Assembly (NCBI GenBank): GCA_033032865.1
Contig: JAWHQI010000079.1
Location: forward strand, 4,840,501 to 4,904,500
Source: Dactylorhiza incarnata
Lineage: Eukaryota; Streptophyta; Magnoliopsida; Asparagales; Orchidaceae
DNA: 64,000 nucleotides
Direction of reading: 5' to 3'
Shown here: positions 45,685 through 56,862 of the stretch, piece by piece
Layout: each line of letters opens with the position of its first letter
Position numbering within the stretch: the stretch's first letter is position 1
Notes under the pieces: model-generated
Seen by the model: the letters and a program-made list of their open reading frames with translations, nothing else
What the model was told of the DNA's origin: nothing
Databases searched by the model: none
Position numbers and translations under genes: made by a program

Positions 45685-45921
45685 CGTCGGATTGAGCGAA
45701 ACGAGATCATTCAGTCGTATTGATCATACGAGTCCAACACAACTGAATGTGGTTCATTCTGAGCTCATTTACTCAAAAAGTGATTTCAGAGTGATTGCGT
45801 CGAATAATGTGATATAGATTGGTCAATTTTTTCTAAACGACACCGGATTTAAACGAAACGAGTTGCATCGCATTCGTATGGATGATACGAGTCTAATGCA
45901 ACTAACCGGAGTCTATTTTGA
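45685..45921. repeat. Two copies of a roughly 95-base repeat
   Basis: CGGATTGAGCGAAACGAGAT...CATACGAGTCCAA at 45689-45783 and CGGATTTAAACGAAACGAGTT...GATACGAGTCTAA at 45846-45921. The second copy is split by the MULE and resumes at 46992 (CTCATTTGCTCCAC). Confidence 0.6.
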
Positions 45922-46983
45922 GGGAAAATTTTTCTCCACGTGGAACGCACCCTGCCTTGCTGCGTGCATAAATAGCATTTTGGTTGATGGGCCCACCCTC
46001 ATTTCGTCATTTCAAAAATTTCCACCGAAAAAAGCGACCTTGCTTTTTCCCGCCTATCCGCCGGACATTTCCCGCCTCCTCGCCGGAAACCTCGCCGCCG
46101 AAGAGCGACCTAGCTTTTTTTCTGGAAACCTCGCCGACGTCGGGGAAGGTAGGTCTTCAAATCTTCTCGCAAGCCTCGCCCATTCTTTTCTGGGAGTTTT
46201 CCTTTGCGTAACCGTCGAACCCTTAACTGAGTTCCTTCCTTTTCACATCTTCTCGCAAGCATACCCCATTAGATCTGTAAACTTATTTTTCATTGTCATT
46301 TGCTTCAGATAAGTTCAAGAAAATGTCAGCTGAGGGAGATACAAGTACCCAGGCTCCAATGGATTCTTTAGACAATGCATTCAAGAGAGGTCTAACATTT
46401 GTTGTGAATGTGTTAGGTGCGCATCTGCAAGTTAGGTATTTACTCTCGGGCATTCTTCAACTGTAAATCAGAAGGCTGCCGACAACAAACTCTGAAACGA
46501 AACTCTGAAAAGAAAAACAACTGCAACTAGTACTAAAAAATGCGTCTGCAAACTAACTCTGAGACAAAAAACAACTACATATTCGACTAGAAAATGCGAC
46601 TGCAACTCTGAAACGAAAAAACCTGCAACTTCGACTAAAAGGGCGCAAAAAACCTACGAACCGAAAATAACAACAATAACTCAATCACCGAGATCTGTGG
46701 CAAGTACTCACCGAAAACAAATGCAGACTTCGTCTTCTATGTCGACTCCGGTGGAGGGAACCCAGCGGAGAAGCTGCTGACAACAAAACCAGAGGAAATG
46801 AAAATAGTAAAAACGGCGAGATTGCCGGCGGAGAGCCGGAGAGGCGGAGAAAAGCTAGGTCGTCGAACCGACGCGGGCCAGGAACTCAAAAATTTCGAAA
46901 TGAAATAGGCCCCATCAAAAAAAAATGTATTTAAACACGCAGAATGACACGGTGCGTTCGTTCAACGTAGATAAATTTTTCCC
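45922..46983. mobile_element. MULE with long terminal inverted repeats, target duplication TATTTTGA(G)
   Basis: Ends GGGAAAATTT and AAATTTTTCCC, flanked by TATTTTGA at 45914-45921 and 46984-46991 (a ninth base G also matches). The terminal repeats extend over 100 bases and resume inside (GACCTAGCTTTT on both sides). Length, repeat size and duplication size fit a non-autonomous Mutator-like element. A short ORF starts at 46325 (MSAEGDTSTQAPMDSL). Confidence 0.85.
46325..46436 (+). other. Possible first exon carried in the MULE
   Basis: ATG 46325 opens MSAEGDTSTQAPMDSLDNAF and continues to HLQVRY; a GTATTTACTC donor-like site follows at 46436. I do not recognise the protein. It could be captured gene sequence (Pack-MULE) or native MULE sequence. 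Confidence 0.3.
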
Positions 46984-46991
46984 TATTTTGA

Positions 46992-47398
46992 GCTCATTTG
47001 CTCCACTACATTTATGAATGATCTCCAATATTTCGGTTCTTTACATGTAGAAAATTTGAACACAGATTCAAGATTCGCTATTCAATAAAAAATAAACGGC
47101 TCAGATCTTTTCTTATGGGAAACATCTGTGCTCAGCTTATGCATCTTTCTATGGCAGCAACCACAGATGAGCAAAAATCACGTTCCTCCGTACTTCCCTC
47201 TTCCTCCTCTTCGTCTCCGTCCTAGATTGCTAGGGTTTCATATTTCTTCCCCCAAACCAAGAGGATCTTCAATCTAGCAATGCTTTCGCTCGAAAATCCA
47301 CCTCATATTTACGATTATTGCAACTGAATTGGAACGTCGTTCGTCTTCTGTCTTAATTTGTCTTTCGGCCAATTGCCTTGTTAGCAAAAAAAGGCGTG
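46992..47398 (+). promoter_or_regulatory. Promoter and 5' leader of the ZML gene
   Basis: The gene's upstream region, just downstream of the MULE. CT-rich leader at 47185-47260. No clear TATA box; the transcription start is not determinable here. Confidence 0.4.
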
Positions 47399-47973
47399 AT
47401 GAGCGAAAACCCTAGCTCGCCGGCAGACGAGGTGCCAATGGTCGAAGGGATGGAGAGCCTTCATGAAAACGCTGGTAGCTTTTCGTCGTTAGACGGCGAA
47501 CGGCCCACCGATACCGCTATGGCTATCGTCCCTCAGGCAGGCGGTAGCCAGCTTACCCTCTCTTTCCAGGGCGAGGTCTATGTTTTCGATTGCGTCTCAC
47601 CAGAAAAGGTGCGATTATCTCTCTCTCTGTCTCTCTTCCTCTCTATACCTCTCACTCTTAATTAATGTATACAGGTTCAATCGGTCCTATTGTTGCTGGG
47701 AGGGCGGGAGGTGGCAGCTCCCTTGCCGTCCCAGTTGACGTCTTCTAACAATCAGATGAACAAGGTATTGATCATTCCCTTCATTTATGAAAGTATCTGT
47801 ATGTTCTTTTGAGTATAGTTATAATAGTTTAGCAGAAATTGTCTTTTTTGTGCCTTGCAGAGGTACAATTTTTCACATAGGATTGCATCTTTGATGAGGT
47901 TTCGGGAGAAGAGAAAAGAAAGAAATTTCGACAAGAAAATACGCTATGATGTCCGCAAAGAGGTTGCCCTCAG
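47399..47973 (+). CDS. ZML-type TIFY/CCT transcription factor gene, first three exons
   Basis: Exon 1 is 47399-47608 (70 codons), exon 2 47675-47764, exon 3 47861-47973, each with GT...AG introns and continuous phase. The protein reads [17 protein letters not shown], then the TIFY domain across the first junction ([20 protein letters not shown] / [10 protein letters not shown]), then a CCT motif ([32 protein letters not shown]). This is the order in plant ZIM/ZML proteins, nuclear factors that also have a GATA zinc finger after the CCT motif. Exons for the finger are not seen up to 64000. Either they lie beyond a very long intron, or the gene is truncated. The first three exons look undamaged. 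Confidence 0.9.
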
Positions 47974-49442
47974 GTAATTTCTTGAGCATTTGGTTATTAG
48001 ATCTTGTATCTGAGTTCATTTTTCTTTGCTTAGTGTTTCCTTGTATATTTTCATTTTCTTTCCAGTAATTCCTTGAATATTTATACTCTATGTAGCTGTA
48101 AGAAACCATGTTGAGCATTGTTTTGTTGTGGACCTGTGGTTTCTTATGATTTATGCAAAACCTGCTTTATTAACCGGATATAGTGATGGGGATCACATTT
48201 CCCGGCGGGTCGACCCTTATTGGAATCCGTCCGAGTCTACTTACACGGGAGGTGAAGTTAGAATCGTCGGATGGACGATCCGTGCTAATAGTCGTGCTCA
48301 AAATGACGACGACATATTTTATTTGTTTTTATATTTTTATTTCATGTATAGTTAGTGATTTTATGTTTCAGACGATCGTGACTGTCCGTAGTGTGTTCTA
48401 AGTCTATAAATATGGGCATATGGGCTGATTTTCAGGGATTGCAGATTTTGGACATTTTAGGCTCTCATGGTCGTCCGAAGGAGCCCGTTCCGTGGATCCT
48501 TGATGCCGAAGCCAAAGTAATTACCCATAACTACTTTCCCAGTCCTAACCGCCCAATAATTATTCACTCTCCACTTATAAACACTAGTAACTACCTATCC
48601 CCATTCCCCACTCATAACCGCCAATTTAACCCCCCCAAAAAACTACTCATAATCGTTGTTTTCCCTAGTTTCCAGCAGTAACTACCTTTTCCCTGCAGTA
48701 ACTGCCAGTTCCCTTCCCAAATCCACTAAGCGTCCACATCAACAACCAAACCGATCCCCTTCCCTATCCCAATGTCGCTGTTAACCTCCAATCTACAGCA
48801 GTTCACCACATTTCTGCAATTTTTACTCTATAGCAGTTACGTGTCTATTATGTCAATTAGAGTCATAACACTTCACTGGCTTCTGAAATCTTATTTCCTA
48901 CAATCCCCCATCTGTTCCAAGTCTCGTCGATGGCTCCTGGCCCACCCTACCAGTAAACACATCACTCTAAATTCTCCCTAATCTCTCAATTTCTGCAGCC
49001 TTAACCTTCCTTATGTCCATGTTCCCCTACAAAACGTATCAACCCCAATTTCCCACTCCCAGCAAGCTGATTGTACCATTAAACCCTTCAAAGTCCACCA
49101 ACAACAGTCCCCTACTTCCCCTCACCCACACAGCCTTATAGATGCTACCCCCCTAATTGTTGCAGAACTCCTTTCAGTAGTCTGAATTTGTTCAAAAACG
49201 CAACCAGTTCACTGTCCAGCCACTGAGATTAGCAGTTATTCAGCCCCGGATCTCATATTTCTTGTGTAAGCTCATACTTAAAGTCAATATTTCTCTTTGT
49301 TGCTTATTAGGTGAGCTATCATACCATTTGGGATATTATTTCGTATCTCTTTGTCCAAGGCTTGTTCTATATGCGGAGTTTATTTTCTTAATGTTAATTT
49401 AAGCAATTTCTCTTTAATTTTAATTAGATATTGTTTGTGTTT
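47974..49442. other. Unassigned segment: intron 3 of the ZML gene or post-gene sequence
   Basis: Begins with the exon 3 donor GTAATTTC. Contains CTATAAATATGGGC at 48403-48416, a TATA-like site, and a C-rich stretch at 48530-49150 with repeated TAACTGCC/TAACCGCC words. Open frames at 48391-48681 and 48128-48355 are not recognised. No GATA-finger codons. Confidence 0.4.
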
Positions 49443-49760
49443 CTAACGCCTAATATCTAGTGTGAATGTTTGCGGATTGATGCCTTCATCATTATCATCT
49501 ATCCATGTTTCACCTCCCTCCTTTGCATATACAACTCTGGGAGTGACCACTTCAAATTCTATAGGAATGACTGCCTCCGAACCATGAGTTAATTTGAACG
49601 GTGTTTCTCCTGTAGCTGAAGATGGATTACTTCGAAGAGTCCAGAGGATAGAAGGAAGTAGTTCTGCCCAATTTCCTTTCTGATTCAATACCCTTTTCAT
49701 CAGAAGATACTGGATTTGTTTATTCACTGCTTCTACTTGACAATTAAACGTTGAACAATG
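49443..49760 (-). pseudogene. Ty3/gypsy integrase fragment
   Basis: Reads VEAVNKQIQYLLMKRV, GNWAELLPSILWTLRS, SATGETPFKLTHGSEAVIPI: the C-terminal part of a gypsy integrase core of the Athila/Tat type, including the catalytic Glu region (normally GQVEAVNK). Upstream codons to 49838 are unrelated. An isolated fragment. Confidence 0.8.
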
Positions 49761-49867
49761 ACATGTGCATTTCACCATTTTTTTGTTCGACATATCACCA
49801 CAGGAACACCGAATTATTATTGTTCCCTTAAGGCACATATTTACTCACTACATCCGTTTTGCGTCAG

Positions 49868-49890
49868 TTTGGTATCAAGCCCTAGGTTTG
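49868..49890 (+). other. Gypsy primer-binding-site-like sequence
   Basis: TTTGGTATCAAGCCCTAGG, close to the TGGTATCAGAGC site of chromoviruses. It marks the junction of a lost LTR and the gag fragment downstream. Confidence 0.5.
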
Positions 49891-50040
49891 GGCTAAGTGT
49901 AGGATACACGAGATTAAAGTCTATTGATCATCCATGATATTTCCCAGTAGTCGTCGTTATTCCTCTCCTCTATTGGGCAACAAGAGTCTGTGTATGTCCT
50001 CTCCTCTATCGGGGAACCAGAGTCTGTCTATGCCCGATCC

Positions 50041-51180
50041 CATAGAATTCTTCTGGAGAGATTTTCATATTATTACGATGATCATCATCGTCCTCAACCC
50101 CCGTTTATAGAAATCGTGTTAACCCTTTGACACGTTTTGATTCTTCTGGAGGCAATCACTACGATGAGTATCATGAATATCATAGAGGGTATTATTATGA
50201 GGATGATATCACCGTAGAATTAGGCTAGATGCGTCATCATTTGATGGCCAATTGGACTCAAAATACATTTACAGGTTGGTTGTTAGGCATGGAAGACCAT
50301 TTTGACTGGTATGAGGTACCTGACAAGTGTCGTGTTAGATTTGCTACGATGAAGCTTCAAGGTCAGGCTAAGATTTATTGGACTAACCTAGAGCATATAA
50401 TTGAGCGTGATTGTCTTTCCTCATATCTCGATGGCAGAGATGAAGCGAGTATTAAGGGGGAAATATCTTTCTATATCCCATAATAGTCAGCTCCTTGACT
50501 AGTTACACGACCTTCAGTAAGGGACTATGCCCATTGTCGATTATATGACTCGATTCCATGAGTTAGTTGTGAGGAGTGATATTCAGGAGGGCCGTTTCTC
50601 GATTTCGATCTAGACTTTGCACATAAATTCATAGAGACTTGACTTCTCATCTTTTAAAGTCTATCAATCAGATATTTCACCTAACCCTACATTACGAGCA
50701 CTATCTTATATCCACTTGACCGTGACGGTTTGACCCCCAGCTTGACGAGTCCATCACTAGATATCTTTACCCATAAGAGACCACAAGTGCGCTTAGACCA
50801 CATGAGCACAACATCTCAATCCACAACTATCGGGTTCTCCCATTCTGATGAGGTTCAATGCGTCATTGCCCAGGATATAGGCACCTAGCGACCCAGTGCC
50901 ATACAAGGATTCTACTCCTCGACGGTGAGCATGAGCCTACTCCTAACTCGATAGTGTATGATGATGGAGATAATGTCATGACTGCTGAGATTATTTCTGA
51001 AAGAGACACAAATATAGAACTAGAGTTAGGCATGCGAGAGTGTCTATTGACTACACCCATTCTTGGTGAGGATGTGATTTCAATGAGTGATCCATTTATG
51101 AGCATAAGATTCATGAAGTCTCTTCAAATCATATCTCTTACTCCCCACCCTTGAGGATCTCAGGCCTAGTTTTGAGTACG
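50041..51180 (+). pseudogene. Gypsy gag fragment
   Basis: Best part is 50229-50483: FTGWLLGMEDHFDWYEVPDK, VRFATMKLQGQAKIYWTNLE, a retrotransposon gag domain. After a TAG it continues as PIVDYMTRFHELVVRSDIQE, and a degenerate knuckle (GYRHLATQCHTRILLLDGEH) at 50858. Many stops and shifts. Cut at about 51208 by a hAT-like terminus. Confidence 0.75.
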
Positions 51181-51208
51181 AGTGATTGTCTCTTTGATGC
51201 TCAAGGAC

Positions 51209-51480
51209 TAGAGGTGAGCAAAAGGACCGGGCTTGGAAAGCCCACCTGGGCCCAACCTGGCAAAAGCCTGGTTATGCCTGGGCCTGGGAAGGCCTGGTCC
51301 AGGTCTCGGCCCAGGCTTATGGGGCATAAGGAGGCCCCTTTTAGCCGTAAAGCCCGTCCTGGTGCTCGGCCCGGGCCAGGACCATGCCAGGCCCGGGCAC
51401 TAGGCCCGGCCTGGGCCTGGACCCGGCCTGGGCCTGGACCAGGCCCGGCCTGAGCCTGGCGCCCAGGCGCAACCTGAGCC
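51209..51480. mobile_element. hAT-like end with GCCTGGGCC repeats
   Basis: Starts TAGAGGTGAGCAAAAGGACC, a common plant hAT terminus, followed by dense CCCGGCCTGGGCCTGG words. The open frames here on both strands are composition artefacts. The right end was not found; short repeated CGTCCTAAGG words follow at 51520-51600. Confidence 0.5.
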
Positions 51481-51685
51481 AGTGCCAGCTCGCAGGTTGT
51501 TTCTGGCAACGGTTAGTCCTGCGTCCTAAGGTCGTGCCTTGGCTGCAGTGGGTGCCGAGTTCTCCGGAAGGGATGCAGCGAGTCCCGCGTCCTAAGGTTG
51601 GGCCTTCAATGGATCGAGAGCCCCGAGGCGCAGGGCCATACCACCGTCTTCGTCGCGAAGTTCTTCGTCTGAGCCGGTCTCATGT

Positions 51686-51778
51686 ATTTCATCTCCACGG
51701 TTCCTGAGCTGCAGTGTTCATGTAAAGCCCTAATCCAAACCTCCACTTGTATTTCATCTCCACGGTTCCTGAGCTGCG
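51686..51778. repeat. 63-base spaced direct repeat
   Basis: GTATTTCATCTCCACGGTTC and CTGAGCTGC occur twice, 63 bases apart. No gene. Confidence 0.8.
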
Positions 51779-51821
51779 AAGTTATTTAATCCTTGCCAAT
51801 GAGTTGTCACACTCTTGACAA

Positions 51822-53140
51822 TCAATCTTTTCCTTTCCAAATTTGATTGTTTCTTTGTTTAACTTTTTTATTTTCTTTTAATAATATTTTATTTTTAGAT
51901 TTTAATATATCAAGTTTTTTTAATATTTTGTCGAAGTACTTATACGTTTTCATATATTCATCATAGAGATCATCATAGGAGGGATGAGGTATCTCAGTGC
52001 CGCTATGGACACTGGATTCGTAGTCAAAAAGAGGGTTGTGTTTTCCCATGATGCACATGTTTTCCTCCTCATCATCGCCCGAACTTGGGCCGCTTGATTT
52101 CTCAGAGGAGGTGTCATCCCAAGTAGACGCCTTCAACACCTTCTTTTCTTTTCTCTTGTTCAACGTTTCTTTTTTCTCCTTCAAGTACTTTGGGCACTTG
52201 CTTCAGATGTGTCCGGTTTTCCAACAGTAATAACACTCCAGTGGTGGTCTTTCCTCATCGCTATGTGAAGCCTTTGCCTTCTTGGAACAAGATCCCTTCC
52301 TATCTCCTTCTTTCTTCATGTACTTCCTGAAGGTGTTTCCCCTTTCCGAATTCCTCGTGAACTGCTTGAAGCCTTGGACAAAGAAGCTTTCTTCATCATC
52401 CTCTTCATCTTCGTCATTTTCTTTTATTGATTTCAGTGCCAGTGCCTTCTTCTTTGACTCTTTGTGATATTCTTCAGTTTGGATTTTTAGTTCAACCTCA
52501 TAGGTTTTCAAGTTCCCATTGAGACTCTTAATCTCGAGCCGACTCAAATCGTGCGACTCGGCGATGCCGGTGACCTTCGGGTTAAATCTTGGAGGGAGTG
52601 ATCTTAATATCTTTCTCACCAAGTCCCCATTGGAGGACTTTCCAATAGATCTTGAAGCGTTCATAATTTTCGTGAACCTTATGTACATATCATCAACTTC
52701 ATCAATCTCCATGCGAAATTGTTCGTATTCCGACTCCAACAGAAAGAGCTTTGATTCCTTACCTGCGATGTACCCTCACGAGTTAATTCCAATAAATGTC
52801 AAATATCATAAGCAGTTTTACATGCGCAATTATGATTAAATTTAGTTTGTCTAATGCATAAAAGAGAGTTCATAGATTTTGCATTGTTTGTACATTTTCA
52901 TTTATCAAACTCATCCCACTTTTCTCTAGGCTTTTCTACAACTTCACTACCAACTACAATAGTAGGTGGAGTGTAGCGTCATTCTATCATAGCCCAAATA
53001 TCTAAATCTAGAGTCATTAGAAAACATCTCATCTTACTCCTTCAATAGCTATAATCCGACCCAATGAAAAGTGGAGGACGGCCAATTCCTTGACCCTCAT
53101 TGAAAGCGACCATTATGTGCCATTACTCCAGGTGATTAAA
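51822..53140 (-). pseudogene. Copia-3 gag
   Basis: The N-terminal region (53140-52750) is in several frames: GRPPLFIGSDYSYWRSKMR, LDLDIWAMIE, CTNNAKSMNSLLC. The central segment 52739-52203 has YEQFRMEIDEVDDMYIRFTK, KILRSLPPRFNPKVTGIAES and a knuckle start ECYYCWKTGHI. The stop at 52203 interrupts the knuckle; the next segment (52184-51822) is a coiled coil (LKSKNKILLKENKKVKQRNN). Confidence 0.82.
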
Positions 53141-53172
53141 CCTTTTTGGAGTAACCTAGTTCTGATACCACT

Positions 53173-54368
53173 TGTTGGATTGTGAAGCACCCTTAGGTGG
53201 GGTGAATAAGAGATTAATTACTTTTATAAAATTCTTTGTGAATAATAACAACTTAAATTATTGAAATAATAATTTCATTGATAAAGAGCTTTGAAGATCA
53301 ATAGGAAAACAAGTTCAAAATATATTTAAGGATGATTACAAAACTTGGATCTTCATGACATTGAAGATCACTGCGACGAATAGTACTATGTTGGTATTCT
53401 ATACCGACTCACCCATTGAATCGGTTGGCCTTAGCCTATCTATCCTCAGATAGGCCTCAAGTCCCCTTGACCTAAACCGTAACCTAGTTGCCTAAAACAA
53501 TAGGCCAATTATCCCCTAAGCCCAACACAGACCTAATCGCCTATCACAAGAGGCGAATTTCTCACCTTACAAAAAGAGTAACCAAACAAAAGAGAAAATA
53601 CAAAGAGAGACAATATAAAATAATTATGGAATTAAAACTCCCCAAAGAACTTCTGAAGGCAATGCGAAAGAACGCTTGAGATAGACGTCTTAGATGTGCT
53701 CCCACTTCGTCTCGAATGAGCTTTTTGATGTTCCTCGCCTTAGAAGTCTCTTGCAATCGCCGTAGGGGAGTCTTGGTTCTCCTCTGGAACTCTGGGACGA
53801 AGCCTCTCTCGAAATATTTGTGTACGTATATCAAGAGATGGAGCGAAATGCTGTAAACTATCGCCGACGGTAACACTTATTGCCGGGCGATACTCATAAT
53901 TCAATTTCTGCTCCATTCATCTTAATTTAGAAGTCGGGGCTGTTATTCTAGGCAACATTTATTGCACTGCGGTAAGCCTATCGCCACGCTGTAGCTTGAT
54001 AAATCCTCGCGCCCAAGGTGAGATCACATGCTCCATTTGTCTACTAATCATCATTTGATTGCTGGAGTTGCCTTAAGGTTACCGCCGGGCGATAACGCCA
54101 TCGTTGCGTGGTAATACTCTACGTAATTAGCTCCTTGCTCCCGCCAAGTCCACTTGAAATGCTCCTTGACAGCTGACCATTCTGTAACGAAGGCTACCAC
54201 CTGCGGTAACTACTATCGTCGGGCGGTAGTGGACATTTCTTTCCATATCTGTCAGTAGACATCTCGATTATGCTTCAATGTACTTGTCTCTATTTTACCT
54301 GTAAGACCTACACATTATAAACACAAGCAGAAGCGGACCCATTCTGAGGACAAGCTCCATGCCTAACA
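53173..54368 (-). repeat. 5' LTR of Copia-3
   Basis: About 1.2 kb. U3 contains ATCGCCGGGCGATA and GCGGTAAC words at 53860-54235, a third variant of the GC-rich array seen in the other copia LTRs. No strong TATA box downstream of the array. Confidence 0.75.
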
Positions 54369-56447
54369 GATGCTTTAAGCCCAACTGAGTGTTCTCGAGC
54401 TGTTAGGCCGATGTATACTAAAATCTAGGAATTGATTTTAAAAACTAAATTTGAGAGCTTTCAAATTTTGCTGCGCAAGGAAGTCGTTCACAAGTAATAT
54501 CACGCGATATTTAAGCTATCGTTCGCAAAGCGCGTAAAGACTAACATTTGCTCGCATTCAACAATACGACGAATTCATCCACATATTAAGAGAATCACAA
54601 AACAATAAAAGAAGTTTTTTGTGGATTAACGACAAACAAGCAAAATGAAAACTAAGGCAAGCTCTAAAATGTTAAAGATCTTAAAATATTAAGCATATCG
54701 TTGTAACTAGCATTAATGGAGCAAGAAGGGGACGAAGGAGGGTATACCTTCAGGTCAGGTAAGGTGCATGAATCAATCCTGGGTCCGGTTGGGAAATGGC
54801 TGGCTAAGTTGATCTGCGAGCCTAGAGGAGGCTTGGGTTCAACAAGGTTGAGGAGTTCGGGCCCTGGAAAGCTGCGTCTGGTCGAAGAGGTACAAAGAAA
54901 GGGGCTGCTGGGGTATACGAGCAGTTGTGGAAGGAGACGACCACATATGACGGAGCTGAAAGAGTCACCGACCGGAAAGGACTGTCGAGGTTGGCTCGTC
55001 GTCACTGTTAAATGCTGGAGGAGTGGTTGCTGGACCTCAAGGAAGCCTCCGACGATGGCGACGGGGCAGGAGGATGAGCCGTCAGGCATCGGGATGATGA
55101 AACGTCGGTCGACTAGAGTGGGATAGGCGGTGTCGGCTGGGGATCGAGAAACAAAGTAATTTTTCTGTTTCTCAATATTCCTAACCTAGGTCAATATGGG
55201 GGTCCGATTATCTTAATAAAGAATGATCTGCAGACTTTTTCTTTTTGGGAAAGGGGGATGGGGTTTAATAATGGCATTAGTGCAAATGATGGGGGTTTTA
55301 AGAATAGGTTAACCCTTTTTCAAGAGGCTCTCCATAAAGAATCTGTTGTTGATGAAAATAGAGGAGTTTCTTTTTTTTGGGTGGGTGGTTTCTAATTGAA
55401 GATATAATTAAGAAGGGAGTTCAAAGAGATTTATTTGGTATTCCTCATTTAATAAACTCCATTCATCTGGAATTTCAAATTTAATTTTAATTTCAGAATT
55501 TAAAATATTTATTTTAATTATTATTTCTGAAATCAAAATTAGATATGCAAATTAAAAAATCATTATAGTTTCAAAACTTGCCCTAATTATCACCTAACAT
55601 AATTTGACGGACCTTCATTCAGGGTCTTATTGGTCGCTCATGCCAATAAGCCGCACATCATGCGTGAAACAAAATACACAAGCGCTAATAACAAGCGCAA
55701 AACTAACATACGCAAAAATAAATTAGAAAAACATGCGCGAAGACAAGCACTGCACAAATAATAAAAACAAGAAATGCAGTAAAATAAAGGTGCGACCTAG
55801 GTTGCATCGAGGCCCAAAGAGTTTTAAAAGAAAAATTGGGAGCTTGATACTTTGTTAAATTGTTGCCATCTTTTAGAATTTGCGGTCACTAAACGTAAAC
55901 TTTCGTGTTTTGACTTGCATTCTCTTTTTTCAATGACCATCAAAAATATCGAGAAATCACAGATTGCTACTGAAGATAGATGAGCATTCAGCCAAGAACC
56001 CGCAACCATGCCAATATGAAAAAAGAGTAACATAAGAGTAAGTGATAAACAACATGTAAGCAAATTTTCTTTGATAATACTATTAACCCTGTTACATTCA
56101 TAAAAGTGACTGCAGTTACAACGAGCATCCATAAAATCGCAAAAACAAAAATACATCCCCATATTGCTATTGAGGTGTCACCGAAGTCGTGGAAATCGCG
56201 TATGTGGAAGCCGCATATTGCTACTGAGGTGTCACAGAACTAGTCGAAATCATGCTGAACTCGAAGAACCTTTGCAAGATGGACATGACTGCACCAAGTC
56301 CGAGCCTTCGCTAACTTCTGCTCCTGCAGAGGGCTCAAAACGCTAAATTGCAAAAAGCCTTTGAGTGCTTCTGCTCGTACAAGGGGGGTTGAAGGTTCAT
56401 AATGATAAGGTGCAAAAAGCACCCACGAGTTCCTGCTCCTACTATGT
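54369..56447. other. Unassigned degenerate sequence
   Basis: No recognisable coding. Open frames at 54664-55089 (minus), 54716-55126 (plus) and 55824-56162 (minus) show no domain. A 53-base repeat pair containing CATATTGCTA-TGAGGTGTCAC is at 56160-56255. Probably old retroelement sequence. Confidence 0.3.
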
Positions 56448-56862
56448 TGTTAAAGGCGCGTTTAAGGCTCAAGGCTCACTAGGCTCAGAGGTTTGCGCCT
56501 TCGCGCACCTTTAGAGCATAAAAGGTTTGTCTGAGTGAGATTTCTGTTGTAAGTTTTGTTTCAAAATAAAGAAAGAAATACTATTAGAACTCAATAATTT
56601 TTGCATGATTTAGTATTTGTGAAACATAATTAAGCGTTGAGACTTAGATATGATACACGTGACCACATTGATTCTATTTTTTAAGAGATATAAATGATAG
56701 TAATGAATAATTAATGAGTATAATAGATGGAGAATTTGATCAAGAAGATGAACTGATGTTTGATGCTGATTATTTAAAATGAATATGGTTGCGCCTTGCC
56801 CTTATCAAGCGTGTACCTGCGCCTAGGCTCCAAGCCCCCTTTGCGCCTTGAACCTTTAATGA
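56448..56862. mobile_element. MITE-like element with TTAAAGGCGC ends
   Basis: Left TTGTTAAAGGCGCGTTTAAG, right inverted TCATTAAAGGTTCAAGGCGC; both ends have GGCGC/CTAGGC words and the 300-base core is AT-rich. A common plant MITE type; superfamily and duplication not resolved. Confidence 0.5.

Larger units (their letters stand above)
51789..54368 (-). mobile_element. Copia-3: 5' part of a copia element (LTR, PBS, gag)
   Basis: 5' LTR 53173-54368, PBS at 53158-53170 (TGGTATCAGAACT on the minus strand), then gag to 51789 where homology ends. Pol and the 3' LTR are missing. The LTR start TGTTAGGC and end CAATCCAACA resemble Copia-4, with a GGTGGGGTGAATAAGAG block near 53195. Confidence 0.85.

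Noticed and set aside
51151..51707. Three 100-residue open frames rich in Gly, Pro and Ala on both strands
   Set aside because: Produced by GCCTGGGCC subterminal repeats of a hAT-like element; no homology or start context.
54664..55126. Overlapping open frames of 141 (minus) and 136 (plus) residues
   Set aside because: No recognisable domain, mutual antisense overlap and local GC-rich composition; not enough to call a gene.
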